Positions 1-9,444 of a stretch of DNA of 64,000 nucleotides are shown piece after piece. The translations under genes and the position numbers were made by a program. Location of the stretch: positions 1,116,001-1,180,000 of the forward strand of contig NZ_JAPPRJ010000001.1 of the NCBI RefSeq assembly GCF_026672545.1, written 5' to 3'. The stretch comes from Rhizobium sp. SL86 (GTDB lineage Bacteria; Pseudomonadota; Alphaproteobacteria; Rhizobiales; Rhizobiaceae). The notes beneath the pieces are model-generated. The model ran no database searches. It was not told where the DNA came from and saw only the letters and a program-made list of their open reading frames with translations. How positions within the stretch are numbered: the stretch's first letter is position 1; the number at the start of each line of letters is the position of its first letter.

Positions 1-1044
1 GCGTTTGCCATCGGATGCGGAGAAAAAGTGCAGGCGGTCCTGGTCGATCGTCAGGGACAGCGACTCGCCGATCACCATGTCCGTCGGCATCGAGGCCGTC
101 AGCATCTGATCGCCCACCAGCCCGTGCACCAAGCGTTGCGCGCCCAGTTCCTCGACGTAATCCACCGTCATCGGCAGCACGGTCTCGCCTTCATGGGCGA
201 GGCGCAGATCTTCGGCCCTGAGGCCGACGGTGACGGCGCCGGATGCGGGTGGCGCGCCGGCAAGATCGATCAGCGCCGGGCCGATCGCCAGGCGATTGCC
301 ATGGATTTCGCCGGCGACCAGGTTCATCGCCGGCGAGCCGATGAAGCTTGCAACGAAGGTGGAGGCCGGTGCGTGGTAGACCTCGAGCGGCGAGCCGATC
401 TGCTCGATCCGGCCGCCATTCAGCACCACCAGCCGGTCGGCCAGCGTCATGGCTTCCAGCTGATCGTGCGTCACGTAGATCGAGGTGGTGCCAAGGCGCC
501 GCTGCAGGCGCTTGATTTCGCCGCGCATGGAGACACGCAGTTTGGCATCGAGGTTCGACAGCGGTTCGTCGAAGAGAAAGGCCGCCGGCTTGCGCACGAT
601 GGCGCGGCCCATGGCCACACGCTGGCGCTGGCCGCCGGAAAGGGCGCGCGGCTTGCGCTCCAGATACTGGGTGATTTCCAGCATGCGGGCGGCTTCCGCC
701 ACACGCGCATCGATCTCCGCCTTCGGCGTGCCGCGGTTCTTCAAGCCATAAGCGAGGTTCTGGTAGACCGTCATGTGCGGGTAAAGCGCATAGTTCTGGA
801 AGACCATGGCAATGTCGCGCTCGGCCGGTTCCATGCGGTTCACCACCTTGCCGCCGATCGAGACCTCACCTTCGGAAATGGCTTCGAGACCGGCAACCAT
901 GCGCAGAAGGGTCGACTTGCCGCAGCCGGAGGGGCCGACGAGGACGATGAACTCGCCATCGGCGATGTCGATCGAGACGGAATTGACCGCCTTCACGCCG
1001 CCGGCATAGATCTTCGACACACCGGCTATCTTGATGCCAGCCAT
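1..1044 (-). CDS. ugpC: sn-glycerol-3-phosphate ABC transporter ATP-binding protein (3' end cut by window)
   Basis: ATPase subunit of the UgpBAEC importer for glycerol-3-phosphate and related phosphodiesters; it hydrolyses ATP on the cytoplasmic face. The protein starts [16 protein letters not shown]; the Walker [10 protein letters not shown] is at residues 37-45, the LSGGQ signature near residue 135 and the Walker B FLFDEP near 156. The reading frame is open to base 1, so only the last residues of a roughly 350-residue protein are missing. It follows ugpE with a 1-nt gap, so it is the last gene of ugpBAEC. A MalK-type ATPase for another sugar is possible on sequence alone, but the neighbours settle the assignment. 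Confidence 0.93.
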   Translation of the reverse strand, partial: MAGIKIAGVSKIYAGGVKAVNSVSIDIADGEFIVLVGPSGCGKSTLLRMVAGLEAISEGEVSIGGKVVNRMEPAERDIAMVFQNYALYPHMTVYQNLAYGLKNRGTPKAEIDARVAEAARMLEITQYLERKPRALSGGQRQRVAMGRAIVRKPAAFLFDEPLSNLDAKLRVSMRGEIKRLQRRLGTTSIYVTHDQLEAMTLADRLVVLNGGRIEQIGSPLEVYHAPASTFVASFIGSPAMNLVAGEIHGNRLAIGPALIDLAGAPPASGAVTVGLRAEDLRLAHEGETVLPMTVDYVEELGAQRLVHGLVGDQMLTASMPTDMVIGESLSLTIDQDRLHFFSASDGKR

Positions 1045-1045
1045 G

Positions 1046-1894
1046 TTACTTCTCCGTCTCTGTCAGGCCGCGGATGAACAGCCGCTGCATAAATATAACG
1101 ATCAGAATGGGGGGCAGCATGGCAAGCACGGACCCTGCCATCACGAGTTGCCACTGGATGACACCGTCCTGGACGGTGACCATGCGCTTCATGCCCATCA
1201 TCAATGTGTAATAACCGGGGTCCGTCGTCACCAAGAGCGGCCAGAGGTATTGCACCCAGCCGTAAATGAAGAGGATGACGGACAGCGCGCCGATATTCGT
1301 GCGCGACAGGGGCAGCAGGATGTCGCGGAAGAACTTCATCGGGCCTGCCCCATCGACGCGCGCTGCTTCCAGCATCTCGTCCGGCACCGTCATGAAGAAC
1401 TGGCGGAACAGGAAGGTCGCGGTGGCGGACGCAATCAGCGGAATGGTGAGACCCGCCCAGGAGTTCAGCATGCCGAGGTCCGCCACGATCTTATAGGTCG
1501 GCATGATGCGCACTTCGACCGGCAGCATCAGCGTGACGAAGATGATCCAGAAGGCGAGCTGGCGAAGCGGAAAGCGGAAATAGACGATCGCAAAGGCCGA
1601 AATGATCGAGATCGCGATCTTGCCGATGGTGATGACCAGCGCCATGATCAGCGAATTCAGTGCCATGTGCGAATAGTTCGGCAGGCCGTTGGCGGCTGAA
1701 GCACTCGTCAGGATCTGGGTGTAATTCTCGATGAAATGCGAACCGGGGAGAAGCGGCACGGGTCCGCTCATCAGCGTCGAGATGTCGTGCGTCGAGGCAA
1801 TGATCGCGACATAGACCGGCAGCGCCACCACGGCAAAACCGAGGATCAGGAAGGCGTGGGTCAGAAAGGTCAGGAACGGGCGGTTTTCAACCAT
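1046..1894 (-). CDS. ugpE: sn-glycerol-3-phosphate ABC transporter permease UgpE
   Basis: One of the two inner-membrane permeases of the glycerol-3-phosphate importer (282 aa, about six membrane segments). The EAA loop that docks onto the ATPase is visible as EAARVDGAG at residues 176-184. It lies between ugpA and ugpC on the same strand with gaps of 9 nt and 1 nt, so the three are surely co-transcribed. The length and the short cytoplasmic N terminus before the first hydrophobic segment are normal for MalG-type permeases. Confidence 0.93.
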   Translation of the reverse strand: MVENRPFLTFLTHAFLILGFAVVALPVYVAIIASTHDISTLMSGPVPLLPGSHFIENYTQILTSASAANGLPNYSHMALNSLIMALVITIGKIAISIISAFAIVYFRFPLRQLAFWIIFVTLMLPVEVRIMPTYKIVADLGMLNSWAGLTIPLIASATATFLFRQFFMTVPDEMLEAARVDGAGPMKFFRDILLPLSRTNIGALSVILFIYGWVQYLWPLLVTTDPGYYTLMMGMKRMVTVQDGVIQWQLVMAGSVLAMLPPILIVIFMQRLFIRGLTETEK

Positions 1895-1903
1895 GATCGG
1901 TCC

Positions 1904-2788
1904 TCAATACTGCACGCGGCGTTCGACATAACGGAACTGCACGAAGGTCAGCACCATCACGATCAGCATCAGGAGAACCGACTGCGCCGAGGATGAACCG
2001 AGGTTGAGGCCGAGATAACCGTCCTGGTAGACCTTGTAGACCAGCGTCGTCGTGGCCTGCGCAGGCCCACCCACCGTCGTTGCGTCGACGATCGGGAAGG
2101 TATCGAACATCGTGTAGTTCACGTTGATGATGAACAGGAAGAAGGTAGTCGGAGAAAGCAGCGGCAGCGAGATATTGAAGAAGCGCTTGACCGGACCCGA
2201 CCCGTCGATCGCGGCAGCTTCCATCAGCGACTGCGGGACGGACTGCAGACCGGCGAGGAAAAACAGGAAATTGTAGGACACCTGTTTCCAGGCGGCGGCG
2301 ATGATGATCAGGATCATCGCCTGGGTGCCGTTCAGGTCATGGTCCCAGTCAATGCCGATCTTTTCGAGAAAAAAGGGCATCAGGCCCGTGGAACTGTTGA
2401 ACAGGAACCACCACAGGACACCGGCGACCACGGGGGCGACCGCATAGGGCCAGACGAGCAGCGTGGTATAGACCTTGCCGCTGCGGACCAGACGATCCAC
2501 CGAGGCGGCGAAGGCCAGGCCAAGAAGCATCGACAGCGCCGTCACCGATACGGCAAAAACGGCGGTTCTCGACAAAGCGTCGAGATAGTTCGGGTCTTCG
2601 AACAGGCGCTGGTAATGCAGCAATCCAACGAAGGCAGTCGACAGACCAAAGGGATCTTCGCGCTCGAAAGAGGATTTCACCGCCTGCGCCGCAGGCCAGA
2701 TGAAAAACACCAGCGTGATGAACAGCTGGGGCGCAAGCAGAAGATAGGGCAGCAGCCGGTTATTGAAGGTCGTTTTTTTCGTATCCAT
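1904..2788 (-). CDS. ugpA: sn-glycerol-3-phosphate ABC transporter permease UgpA
   Basis: Second permease of the importer (294 aa from the chosen ATG at 2788, beginning MDTKKTTFNNRLLPYL). An upstream in-frame start at 2836 would add 16 residues with no family character, while an AGGGG stretch sits just before the 2788 ATG. The EAA-type docking loop is near residues 190-198 (EAAAIDGSG). It follows ugpB after 79 nt that contain an imperfect hairpin, the usual place for reduced read-through between the abundant binding protein and the membrane subunits. Confidence 0.92.
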   Translation of the reverse strand: MDTKKTTFNNRLLPYLLLAPQLFITLVFFIWPAAQAVKSSFEREDPFGLSTAFVGLLHYQRLFEDPNYLDALSRTAVFAVSVTALSMLLGLAFAASVDRLVRSGKVYTTLLVWPYAVAPVVAGVLWWFLFNSSTGLMPFFLEKIGIDWDHDLNGTQAMILIIIAAAWKQVSYNFLFFLAGLQSVPQSLMEAAAIDGSGPVKRFFNISLPLLSPTTFFLFIINVNYTMFDTFPIVDATTVGGPAQATTTLVYKVYQDGYLGLNLGSSSAQSVLLMLIVMVLTFVQFRYVERRVQY

Positions 2789-2821
2789 GGAGCCCCTGCC
2801 AGATTGGTCCGGACAAAGGAA

Positions 2822-2850
2822 GGGAGGACCGGCCATCGGCCGCCCCTCCC
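2822..2850 (-). terminator. Imperfect hairpin between ugpB and ugpA (attenuator-like)
   Basis: The arms GGGAGG/CCTCCC enclose a second GGCC/GGCC pairing across a 3x3 internal loop and a 3-nt apex. Only a weak pyrimidine stretch follows on the transcribed strand, so partial termination or 3'-end protection of ugpB mRNA is more likely than full termination. This is inference from sequence. Confidence 0.4.
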
Positions 2851-2867
2851 CTCTGGGTCAGCTTTGA

Positions 2868-4184
2868 TTAGTTGGCAGCTTCAAATTCGCGAAGCAGCTT
2901 GTTGCCACGCTCGACGGCGCTGTCGAGAGCCTGCTTGGCGTCCTTCTTGCCGGCCAGCAGCGACTGGAACTCTTCGTCCACGATCGTGCGAACCTGGGTG
3001 AAGTTGCCGAAGCGGAGACCCTTGGAGTTCGCGGTCGGCGTGCCACGGGTGATCTGCTCGATGGCGATGTCGGAGCCCGGGTTCTTGGCGTAATAGCCCT
3101 GGCTCTTGCCGAGGTCATAGGCAGCGTTGGTGATCGGCAGGTAACCGGTATACTGGTGCCAATCAGCCTGAACTTCCGGCTTCGACAGGTAGGTGAAGAA
3201 CTTGGCTACGCCCTTGTAGACGGCCTTGTCCTTGCCATTCAGAACCCAAAGCGTGGCGCCGCCGATGATGGAGTTCTTCGGCTCCTTCGTGACGTCGTCG
3301 TAATAGGGCAGCGGAGCAAAGCCCGGCGTGAAGGTCTTGGCATTGTTGATGACGCCTGCACGGCCAGCCGACGAGTTCATCGTCATGGCGCATTCCTGGG
3401 CGTAGAACATCGTGGCTGCCTGGTCGCCGCCGACCGGACCGCCGTACTTGAAGAGGCCTTCATCCTGCCACTTCTTCAGGTTCGCCCAATGCTTGATCTG
3501 GACCGGACCGTTGAACTTGAATTCGGACTTCAGACCGCCGAAGCCGTTTTCCAGCGTGCCGAAGGGCTGGTCGTGCAGGGCCGACAGGTTTTCCGTCTGA
3601 ACCCAGGTGATCCAGGCCGAGGTGAAGCCGCACTTGGCAGCGCCGGAGGAAACGATCTTCTTGGAGAAGTCTTCGACTTCCTTCCAGGTCTTCGGAGCCA
3701 CTTCCGGATCAAGGCCAGCCTTCTTGAAGACGTCCTTGTTGTAATAGAGGATCGGCGTGGAGGAGTTGAAGGGCAGCGACAGGATGTTGCCCTGCGTGTC
3801 GGAATAATAACCGACGACCGGCGCCAGGAACGACTTCGGCTCGAAGCTTTCGCCTTCGTCCTTCATCAGCTTGTAGACCGGGTAGACGGCGCCCTTGGCG
3901 GCCATCATCGTGCCCGTGCCGACTTCGAAGACCTGGACGATGGCCGGCTGCTGGTTGGCGCGGAAAGCGGCGATCGCTGCCGTCAGGGTTTCCGGATAGG
4001 AACCCTTGTAGACCGGAACAACCTTGTAGTCGCTCTGGCTTTCGTTGAACTTCGTGGCGATCTCCTCGAGCTTCTTGCCGAGTTCGCCACCCATGGCGTG
4101 CCACCAGGTAACTTCGGTTGCTGCAAGCGAGGTGGTTGCCGAGAGCGCGAGCGCTGCTGCGGCCAAAGTGAGCTTCTTGAACAT
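2868..4184 (-). CDS. ugpB: sn-glycerol-3-phosphate-binding periplasmic protein
   Basis: Periplasmic solute-binding protein that captures glycerol-3-phosphate and delivers it to UgpAE (438 aa). A Sec signal peptide is clear: MFKKLTLAAA followed by a hydrophobic stretch and an AXA-type site near residue 22. The mature start EVTWWHAMGG is typical of UgpB/MalE-type proteins. It is the first gene of the operon ugpBAEC; a Pho-box-like site lies about 75 nt upstream. Length is normal for UgpB. Confidence 0.94.
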   Translation of the reverse strand: MFKKLTLAAAALALSATTSLAATEVTWWHAMGGELGKKLEEIATKFNESQSDYKVVPVYKGSYPETLTAAIAAFRANQQPAIVQVFEVGTGTMMAAKGAVYPVYKLMKDEGESFEPKSFLAPVVGYYSDTQGNILSLPFNSSTPILYYNKDVFKKAGLDPEVAPKTWKEVEDFSKKIVSSGAAKCGFTSAWITWVQTENLSALHDQPFGTLENGFGGLKSEFKFNGPVQIKHWANLKKWQDEGLFKYGGPVGGDQAATMFYAQECAMTMNSSAGRAGVINNAKTFTPGFAPLPYYDDVTKEPKNSIIGGATLWVLNGKDKAVYKGVAKFFTYLSKPEVQADWHQYTGYLPITNAAYDLGKSQGYYAKNPGSDIAIEQITRGTPTANSKGLRFGNFTQVRTIVDEEFQSLLAGKKDAKQALDSAVERGNKLLREFEAAN

Positions 4185-4259
4185 GGTGTCTCCCTCTATC
4201 TCCGGTAGATCGGATGTGGCTGGCTTAGCGGCCTTATGTGACGCGTCCTTAAAGGATTT

Positions 4260-4277
4260 ATGACAGCACAGTTACAG
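4260..4277 (-). promoter_or_regulatory. Pho-box-like site upstream of ugpB
   Basis: Read on the minus strand: CTGTAAC, 4 nt, then CTGTCAT. PhoB sites are two CTGTCAT 7-mers spaced by 4 nt; the match is 5/7 and 7/7 with exact spacing. It lies 76 nt from the ugpB start. Phosphate-starvation control of ugp is known in Escherichia coli and Sinorhizobium; PhoB binding here is inferred. Confidence 0.6.
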
Positions 4278-4310
4278 GAGAGCCCGATATTGCACAGGTT
4301 TGCAAGTTTT

Positions 4311-4685
4311 TCAGAAGGCATCCACAAAATGTCGCGGAAGCCTCCAATGCTGCATCGCAACAATATCATATCGGAAGACAAGCAGATGCGCGTCAGTTTG
4401 CCTCGAAATCCAGTAGTTCGAGGCGGAGCGGATGCGGTGCTGCGCTGCATGACCGACCGCATCGACGGCATCGCGTTCACTTCTGCGCATTTTCACTTCA
4501 ACAAAGGCAATCAGATCTCCCCGCCGGGCGATGATATCGATTTCACCGACGGGCGTGCGGTATCGCATGACAAGGATTCGGTAGCCTTTCAGACGGAGAA
4601 AGACGGCCGCGACGTGTTCGGCAAGGCGCCCGTGGCGCTCCGCCTTTTGGCGCTTCTGCCTCTTGTCGTCAGGCGCCATCGCCAT
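4311..4685 (-). CDS. yraN: YraN family protein (UPF0102, endonuclease-like fold)
   Basis: Small conserved protein (124 aa) of unknown exact role with a restriction-endonuclease-like core. The conserved GEID (residues 47-50) and EVK (63-65) form the D...ExK pattern of the family. The basic N terminus RQKRQKAERHGR is typical. It overlaps the end of rsmI on the same strand; the rsmI-yraN pair is widespread in bacteria, which supports the call. Both are read away from dnaN. Confidence 0.88.
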   Translation of the reverse strand: MAMAPDDKRQKRQKAERHGRLAEHVAAVFLRLKGYRILVMRYRTPVGEIDIIARRGDLIAFVEVKMRRSERDAVDAVGHAAQHRIRSASNYWISRQTDAHLLVFRYDIVAMQHWRLPRHFVDAF

Positions 4686-5577
4686 CCTTCAACTCGATCA
4701 GCCGCTGGTAGAGGTCCTTGCGCGAGAGGCCGGTCAGGCGCGCGGCCTCGGCAGCGGCCTTCGTCGCCGGCATGCTGGCGACAAGTTCGCGCAGCATCAC
4801 GTCGACATCGACGGCGGCCGGCACATCGTCGAAAGCCGGCGGTCCGATGACGAGCACGACCTCACCCTTCACCGTCGCATCGGCATATTGCGCCGCCAGG
4901 TCACCGAGCGATCCCCGGCGGAACTCCTCGAAGGTCTTGGTCAGTTCGCGGCAGACACAGGCGGGCCTGGACGAGCCCAGCACATCGGCGGCGATGACAA
5001 GCGTATCGGAAATGCGATGCGGCGATTCGAAGAAGATCAGTGTCGCCGGGATCTTGGACAGTTCCGCCAGCCGGTCGCGCCGGCCCTTTTCCTTGACCGG
5101 CAGGAAACCGGCAAACAGGAAGGCATCCGATGGCAGGCCGGAACCGACGAGTGCTGCAAGCGGCGCGGACGGTCCCGGAATCGGCACCACCTTGTGGCCC
5201 GCTTCCAGCGCCAGCTGACCCAGCCGGTATCCCGGATCGGAGACGAGCGGGGTTCCGGCATCGGACACGAGCGCAACGGACTTGCCCTCATCAAGCGCCG
5301 CGATCAGCCGCGGCCCGGCCTCGTTGGCGTTGTGCTCATGATAGGCGAAGGGACGGCTGGCAATCCCGAATCGGTCGAGCAGCACACGCGTGACACGGGT
5401 ATCCTCGCAGGCCAGAACATCGGCACCGGCCAGCGTTTCGAGTGCGCGGAGCGTGATGTCGCCCAGATTGCCGATCGGCGTCGCCACCAGATACAAGGCA
5501 GGCTCGAGCGGCCTTGCCGGCACCGCGACATTGGCGACACGGTAGGTTCTGGAGGTCGCCTTGTCTTCTTCCGTCAC
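4669..5577 (-). CDS. rsmI: 16S rRNA (cytidine(1402)-2'-O)-methyltransferase
   Basis: SAM-dependent enzyme that 2'-O-methylates C1402 in the decoding centre of 16S rRNA. Tetrapyrrole-methylase fold motifs are present: VATPIGNLGD (about residues 31-40) and VSDAGTP (104-110). The start chosen is the GTG at 5577 (302 aa), about 9 nt after AAGGACAGG; an ATG at 5649 would add 24 residues of no family character. Its 3' end overlaps yraN by 17 nt, consistent with one operon. It is divergent from dnaN. Confidence 0.9.
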   Translation of the reverse strand: MTEEDKATSRTYRVANVAVPARPLEPALYLVATPIGNLGDITLRALETLAGADVLACEDTRVTRVLLDRFGIASRPFAYHEHNANEAGPRLIAALDEGKSVALVSDAGTPLVSDPGYRLGQLALEAGHKVVPIPGPSAPLAALVGSGLPSDAFLFAGFLPVKEKGRRDRLAELSKIPATLIFFESPHRISDTLVIAADVLGSSRPACVCRELTKTFEEFRRGSLGDLAAQYADATVKGEVVLVIGPPAFDDVPAAVDVDVMLRELVASMPATKAAAEAARLTGLSRKDLYQRLIELKDGDGA

Positions 5578-5844
5578 GTCTGAACCTGTCCTTGTCTGCA
5601 CTGTTTTGGCCTTTATGCGGGAGGCAAGGGGATTGGGCAAGCAGCACATGACCAGCCCGGACGGCTGTGGAAAGCTGTGCGAAGTCTCTTGCGCTGCATC
5701 GAAATCCTCCGCCCGTGTGGCAGGACCTCTTGCCTTTTCCTTCAAAACTCTGCCATTTTGCCCGTCCACATCGTCCGACCAGCCCGACGGACAAGCATAA
5801 CTTCCGGTCCTTCCGGACCGGCACGGTCGAAAGCGGTAGCGTCC
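5578..5844. promoter_or_regulatory. Divergent intergenic region rsmI/dnaN
   Basis: 267 nt between the divergent starts of rsmI (minus) and dnaN (plus). It must hold both promoters. I see no convincing paired -35/-10 and no large palindrome. An upstream in-frame extension of the dnaN frame exists here but has no family similarity. Confidence 0.35.
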
Positions 5845-6963
5845 ATGCGTATTACTCTTGAGCGGTCCAACCTTCTTAAGTCGCTGAACCATGTTCACCG
5901 GGTCGTGGAACGCCGCAACACGATCCCGATCCTGTCCAACGTGCTGATGCGTGCGTCGGGCAATGAACTGGCTCTGAAGGCGACCGACCTCGATCTGGAA
6001 ATCACCGAGGAAGTGCCGGCCATGGTCGAACAGGCCGGCGCGACGACGGTTCCGGCCCACCTGCTTTACGAAATCGTGCGCAAGCTGCCCGATGGCGCGG
6101 AGGTACGCCTCGCGACCAATCCGGATGGCGGCAGCATGATCGTCCAGTCCGGCCGGTCGAAGTTTTCGCTGCAATGCCTGCCGGAATCGGACTTCCCGGA
6201 TCTGACCGCCGGCACGTTCAGCCATACGTTCAAGATCAAGGCAACCGAACTCAAGATGTTGATCGATCGCACCCAGTTCGCGATCTCGACGGAAGAGACC
6301 CGCTATTATCTGAACGGCATCTTCTTCCACACGATCGAGGCCGGTGGCGAGCTGAAGCTGCGCGCCGTTGCCACCGACGGCCACCGCCTGGCACGCGCCG
6401 ATATCGTCGCGCCGTCCGGTTCGGAAGGCATGCCCGGCATCATCATTCCGCGCAAGACGGTTGGCGAGCTGCAGAAGCTGGTGGACGATCCGGAACTCGT
6501 CGTCACCGTCGAGGTCTCGGATGCCAAGATCCGCCTGAACATGGGCTCGATCGTCATGACCTCCAAGCTGATCGACGGCACCTTCCCGGATTATCAGCGT
6601 GTCATCCCGACCAGCAACGACAAGGAAATGCGCGTCGATTGCCAGAGCTTTACCCGCGCCGTCGACCGCGTCTCGACCATTTCGTCGGAGCGTGGCCGTG
6701 CGGTGAAGCTGGCGCTCAGCGAAGGCCAGCTGCTGCTGACCGTCAACAACCCGGATTCGGGCAGCGCGACGGAAGAAGTCGCAGTCGGTTACGAAAGCGA
6801 TCCGATGGAAATCGGCTTTAATGCCAAATACCTGCTCGACATCACCGCGCAACTGTCCGGCGAGGACGCGATCTTCATGCTGGCGGACGCCGGCTCGCCG
6901 ACGCTCGTCAGGGATACGGCGGGGGATGATGCCCTGTATGTTCTGATGCCAATGCGCGTTTGA
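5845..6963 (+). CDS. dnaN: DNA polymerase III subunit beta (sliding clamp)
   Basis: Ring-shaped clamp that tethers DNA polymerase III and other repair proteins to DNA. The ATG at 5845 gives 372 aa, the normal length, beginning MRITLERSNLLKSL. Characteristic segments follow: VVERRNTIPILSNVL near the N terminus, ATDLDLEI, and the C-terminal end YVLMPMRV. The frame is open a further 168 nt upstream, but that part is not conserved. A strong terminator follows 8 nt after the stop, so this is a monocistronic unit or the end of one. Confidence 0.97.
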   Translation: MRITLERSNLLKSLNHVHRVVERRNTIPILSNVLMRASGNELALKATDLDLEITEEVPAMVEQAGATTVPAHLLYEIVRKLPDGAEVRLATNPDGGSMIVQSGRSKFSLQCLPESDFPDLTAGTFSHTFKIKATELKMLIDRTQFAISTEETRYYLNGIFFHTIEAGGELKLRAVATDGHRLARADIVAPSGSEGMPGIIIPRKTVGELQKLVDDPELVVTVEVSDAKIRLNMGSIVMTSKLIDGTFPDYQRVIPTSNDKEMRVDCQSFTRAVDRVSTISSERGRAVKLALSEGQLLLTVNNPDSGSATEEVAVGYESDPMEIGFNAKYLLDITAQLSGEDAIFMLADAGSPTLVRDTAGDDALYVLMPMRV

Positions 6964-6970
6964 GTTAAAA

Positions 6971-6999
6971 GAGGATCGGTTCGCCGGTCCCTTTTTTTT
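6971..6999 (+). terminator. Intrinsic terminator of dnaN
   Basis: A 7-bp stem GGATCGG/CCGGTCC (one G-T wobble) is closed by a TTCG tetraloop and followed by eight T residues. It lies directly after the dnaN stop. Confidence 0.93.
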
Positions 7000-7083
7000 G
7001 CCGCATTTTTAGATGCGACATTTTTCCTTGCTTTTGCGTCATCAAGAGCCACTTAGTCAGACAGGGCCTGCCGGGAGATCAGA

Positions 7084-7677
7084 ATGCAGTTGCGTTTCAA
7101 GGAGCGGCTGGGCCGCAAGTTCGACGAGGAAATCCGCTTCTTTAAGGGATGGATCGACGGGCCGAAGCGGGTCGGCGCCATCCTGCCGACCTCCGGCATC
7201 ACCGCACGCCGCATGGCGAGCGTCATTACGCCGAAATCGGGCCTGCCGGTGCTGGAGCTCGGCCCCGGAACCGGCATCATCACCAAGGCCATCCTGCAAC
7301 GCGGCATTTCGCCGGAAAACCTGGTCTCGATCGAATTCTCGACCGACTTCTTTCAGCACCTGACCCGGAACTTTCCGGGCGTGCATTTCATCAATGGCGA
7401 TGCCTTCGACCTCCAGAACACGCTTGGCAGCTTCAAGGACGTGCAGTTCGATGCAGTGATCTCGGCCATCCCCATGCTGAGCTTCCCGATGGAGCGGCGA
7501 ATCGCCCTGCTCGAGGATCTTCTGGACCGTATGCCGCATGGCCGTCCGGTGATGCAGATCACCTATGGCCCTGTCTCGCCGATCGTCGCCAAACCCGACC
7601 GCTACCGGATCAAACATTTCGATTTTGTCGTCCGCAACATCCCGCCGGCGCAGCTCTGGGTCTACACCCGCCCCTGA
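7084..7677 (+). CDS. pmtA: Phospholipid N-methyltransferase, PmtA type
   Basis: Class I SAM-dependent methyltransferase (197 aa) of the Rhizobium/Agrobacterium PmtA type, which methylates phosphatidylethanolamine stepwise towards phosphatidylcholine at the inner membrane. The SAM motif VLELGPGTG is at residues 56-64; the N terminus RLGRKFDEEIRFFKGW, the IPMLSF stretch and the C-terminal WVYTRP are typical. An RBS (GGGAG) precedes the ATG. The alternative is a related rRNA-dimethyltransferase-like protein, but the N-terminal segment favours PmtA. Confidence 0.82.
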   Translation: MQLRFKERLGRKFDEEIRFFKGWIDGPKRVGAILPTSGITARRMASVITPKSGLPVLELGPGTGIITKAILQRGISPENLVSIEFSTDFFQHLTRNFPGVHFINGDAFDLQNTLGSFKDVQFDAVISAIPMLSFPMERRIALLEDLLDRMPHGRPVMQITYGPVSPIVAKPDRYRIKHFDFVVRNIPPAQLWVYTRP

Positions 7678-7692
7678 GCGAGGTTTTTCCTC

Positions 7693-8292
7693 ATGTTCGG
7701 CCTCTACGTCACCCATCCGCAGGTCAACATCGATCCGGCGGTTCCGGTTCCCGATTGGGGACTGTCGGAGACCGGATTGGCCCGAACCCGACAGGCGGCG
7801 GGCCTTGCCTGGGGTCGACAGCTTCGCCGCATCGTGTCGAGCGAGGAGCGCAAGGCGATCGAAACGGCAATGGTTCTGGCCGACGCCGCTGGCATCGCTG
7901 CGGAAATTGACGCGGAGATGCATGAAAACGACCGGTCCGCCACCGGCTTCCTGCCGCCACCGGCCTTCGAGCAGGCAGCCGACTGGTTCTTTGCTCATCC
8001 GGACGAGAGTTTTCGCGGCTGGGAGCGGGCCGTCGACGCGCAGGCGCGAATCGTGAAGGCGGTTTCCGAAGTGCTGGCCGGGCACGATCCGCGGCAGCCA
8101 ATCGCCTTTGTCGGCCATGGCGGGGTCGGAACGCTGCTGAAATGCCATCTCGCCGGCCAGCCAATTTCGCGGGACCGCGACCAGCCCGGCGGCGGCGGCA
8201 ATCTTTTCGCCTTCCATCTCTCCCGCTCTCTTGCCGAGTGCCGCCTTGCATGCGACTGGACGCCGATGGAATCTTGGCAAGGAGACATGTGA
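7693..8292 (+). CDS. Histidine phosphatase superfamily-like protein with degenerate RHG motif
   Basis: 199-aa protein with the layout of phosphoglycerate-mutase-like phosphatases: [10 protein letters not shown] and [11 protein letters not shown] in the first half and the second catalytic histidine region FVGHGGVG in the second. The N-terminal hallmark RHG is here THP (YVTHPQVN), so the His is kept but the Arg and Gly are lost. The protein may therefore be a weak or non-phosphatase member. Its stop overlaps the pyrF start (TGATG), which suggests translational coupling. Substrate unknown. Confidence 0.7.
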   Translation: MFGLYVTHPQVNIDPAVPVPDWGLSETGLARTRQAAGLAWGRQLRRIVSSEERKAIETAMVLADAAGIAAEIDAEMHENDRSATGFLPPPAFEQAADWFFAHPDESFRGWERAVDAQARIVKAVSEVLAGHDPRQPIAFVGHGGVGTLLKCHLAGQPISRDRDQPGGGGNLFAFHLSRSLAECRLACDWTPMESWQGDM

Positions 8293-8984
8293 TGACCGCA
8301 CGCGACCGCTTGATCGTCGGGCTCGACCTTCCCACCATAAGCGAAGCGGAAACCGTGGTGCGCACGCTGGGCGACGAGGTCTCCTTCTACAAGATCGGCT
8401 ACCAGTTGGCCTTTGCCGGCGGGCTGGAATTCGCCCGCGACCTTGTGCGCGATGGCAAGCAGGTCTTTCTCGACATGAAGCTGCTCGACATCGACAACAC
8501 GGTGGCGAAGGGCGTCGAAAACATCGTCAAGATGGGCGTGACCATGCTGACCCTGCATGCCTATCCGAAGGCGATGCGCGCGGCGGTCGAGGCGGCGAAA
8601 GGTTCGAACCTCTGCCTGCTCGGCGTCACGGTTCTGACCTCCATGGACGATGCGGACCTGCGAGAGGCCGGCTACGAATACGATCCGCACACGCTGGTGC
8701 TGACGCGCGCCGAACAGGCACGCGCCGCCGGCATGGGGGGCATCGTCTGCTCGGCGGAGGAATCGTCGGCGGTGCGCAAGATCATCGGCCCGGACATGGC
8801 GCTGGTCACCCCCGGCATTCGCCCGAAGGGGGCCGATGCCGGTGACCAGAAACGGGTCGTCACGCCTTTCGACGCGATCAAGGCAGGCTCCAGCCACCTC
8901 GTCGTCGCCCGCCCGATCGTCAAGGCGGCGGATCCGCTGGCTGCGGCCCAGGCCATCCTGGCCGAAATGAACGAAGCGCTCTGA
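8292..8984 (+). CDS. pyrF: Orotidine-5'-phosphate decarboxylase
   Basis: Last step of UMP synthesis: decarboxylates orotidine 5'-monophosphate. 230 aa from the ATG at 8292. The catalytic motif [10 protein letters not shown] (residues 61-70) carries the Asp-Lys-Asp charge network; the phosphate-binding segment [10 protein letters not shown] is in the C-terminal third. The start overlaps the previous stop by 1 nt. A longer frame upstream exists but is the reading of the preceding gene in another frame. Confidence 0.96.
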   Translation: MTARDRLIVGLDLPTISEAETVVRTLGDEVSFYKIGYQLAFAGGLEFARDLVRDGKQVFLDMKLLDIDNTVAKGVENIVKMGVTMLTLHAYPKAMRAAVEAAKGSNLCLLGVTVLTSMDDADLREAGYEYDPHTLVLTRAEQARAAGMGGIVCSAEESSAVRKIIGPDMALVTPGIRPKGADAGDQKRVVTPFDAIKAGSSHLVVARPIVKAADPLAAAQAILAEMNEAL

Positions 8985-9014
8985 GAAAAACACGTCAGGA
9001 AAAGGGAGAGAAGC

Positions 9015-9302
9015 ATGCCGAAGGGATACTGGATTGCCCGCGTCGATGTACGCGATGCGGAACGCTACAAGGATTATGTCGCCGCCGCCAAGCCGGCGTT
9101 CGAGCGCTACGGCGCGACATTCCTGGCCCGCGGCGGTCCCATCACCACGCTGGAAGGTACGTCGCGCGCCCGCAATGTCGTGATCGAATTCGCCTCGATG
9201 CAGGATGCGGTGGATTGCTACAATTCGCCGGAATACCAGATCGCCGCAAAAATCCGCCAGGAGGCGGCCGATGCGGAAATGCTGGTCGTCGAAGGCGTCT
9301 GA
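9015..9302 (+). CDS. DUF1330 domain protein
   Basis: 95-aa protein of the DUF1330 family (ferredoxin-like dimeric alpha-beta barrel fold). Typical opening PKGYWIARVDVRD and the conserved middle RARNVVIEFASMQDAVDCYNS are seen. A good RBS (AAAGGGAGAG) precedes the ATG. It lies 30 nt after pyrF on the same strand and may be co-transcribed. No enzymatic activity can be assigned. Confidence 0.85.
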   Translation: MPKGYWIARVDVRDAERYKDYVAAAKPAFERYGATFLARGGPITTLEGTSRARNVVIEFASMQDAVDCYNSPEYQIAAKIRQEAADAEMLVVEGV

Positions 9303-9444
9303 TCACCCTTAAGGCAGGGCTTCCTTCACCACCCATGGATTTCGCTGCGCCTTGCGTCCTTCCGACCGGCGCTTGACACTTCACCTCGGCCACGCTTTGG
9401 GCTAGAGGAAACTACATGATCCTTTTGGCTTTCGGAGCATCCCC

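Noticed and set aside
28..1077. Long open frame on the plus strand opposite ugpC
   Set aside because: Antisense shadow of a high-GC gene; the protein is rich in His, Arg and Gly without any domain, and ugpC on the other strand has all ABC motifs.
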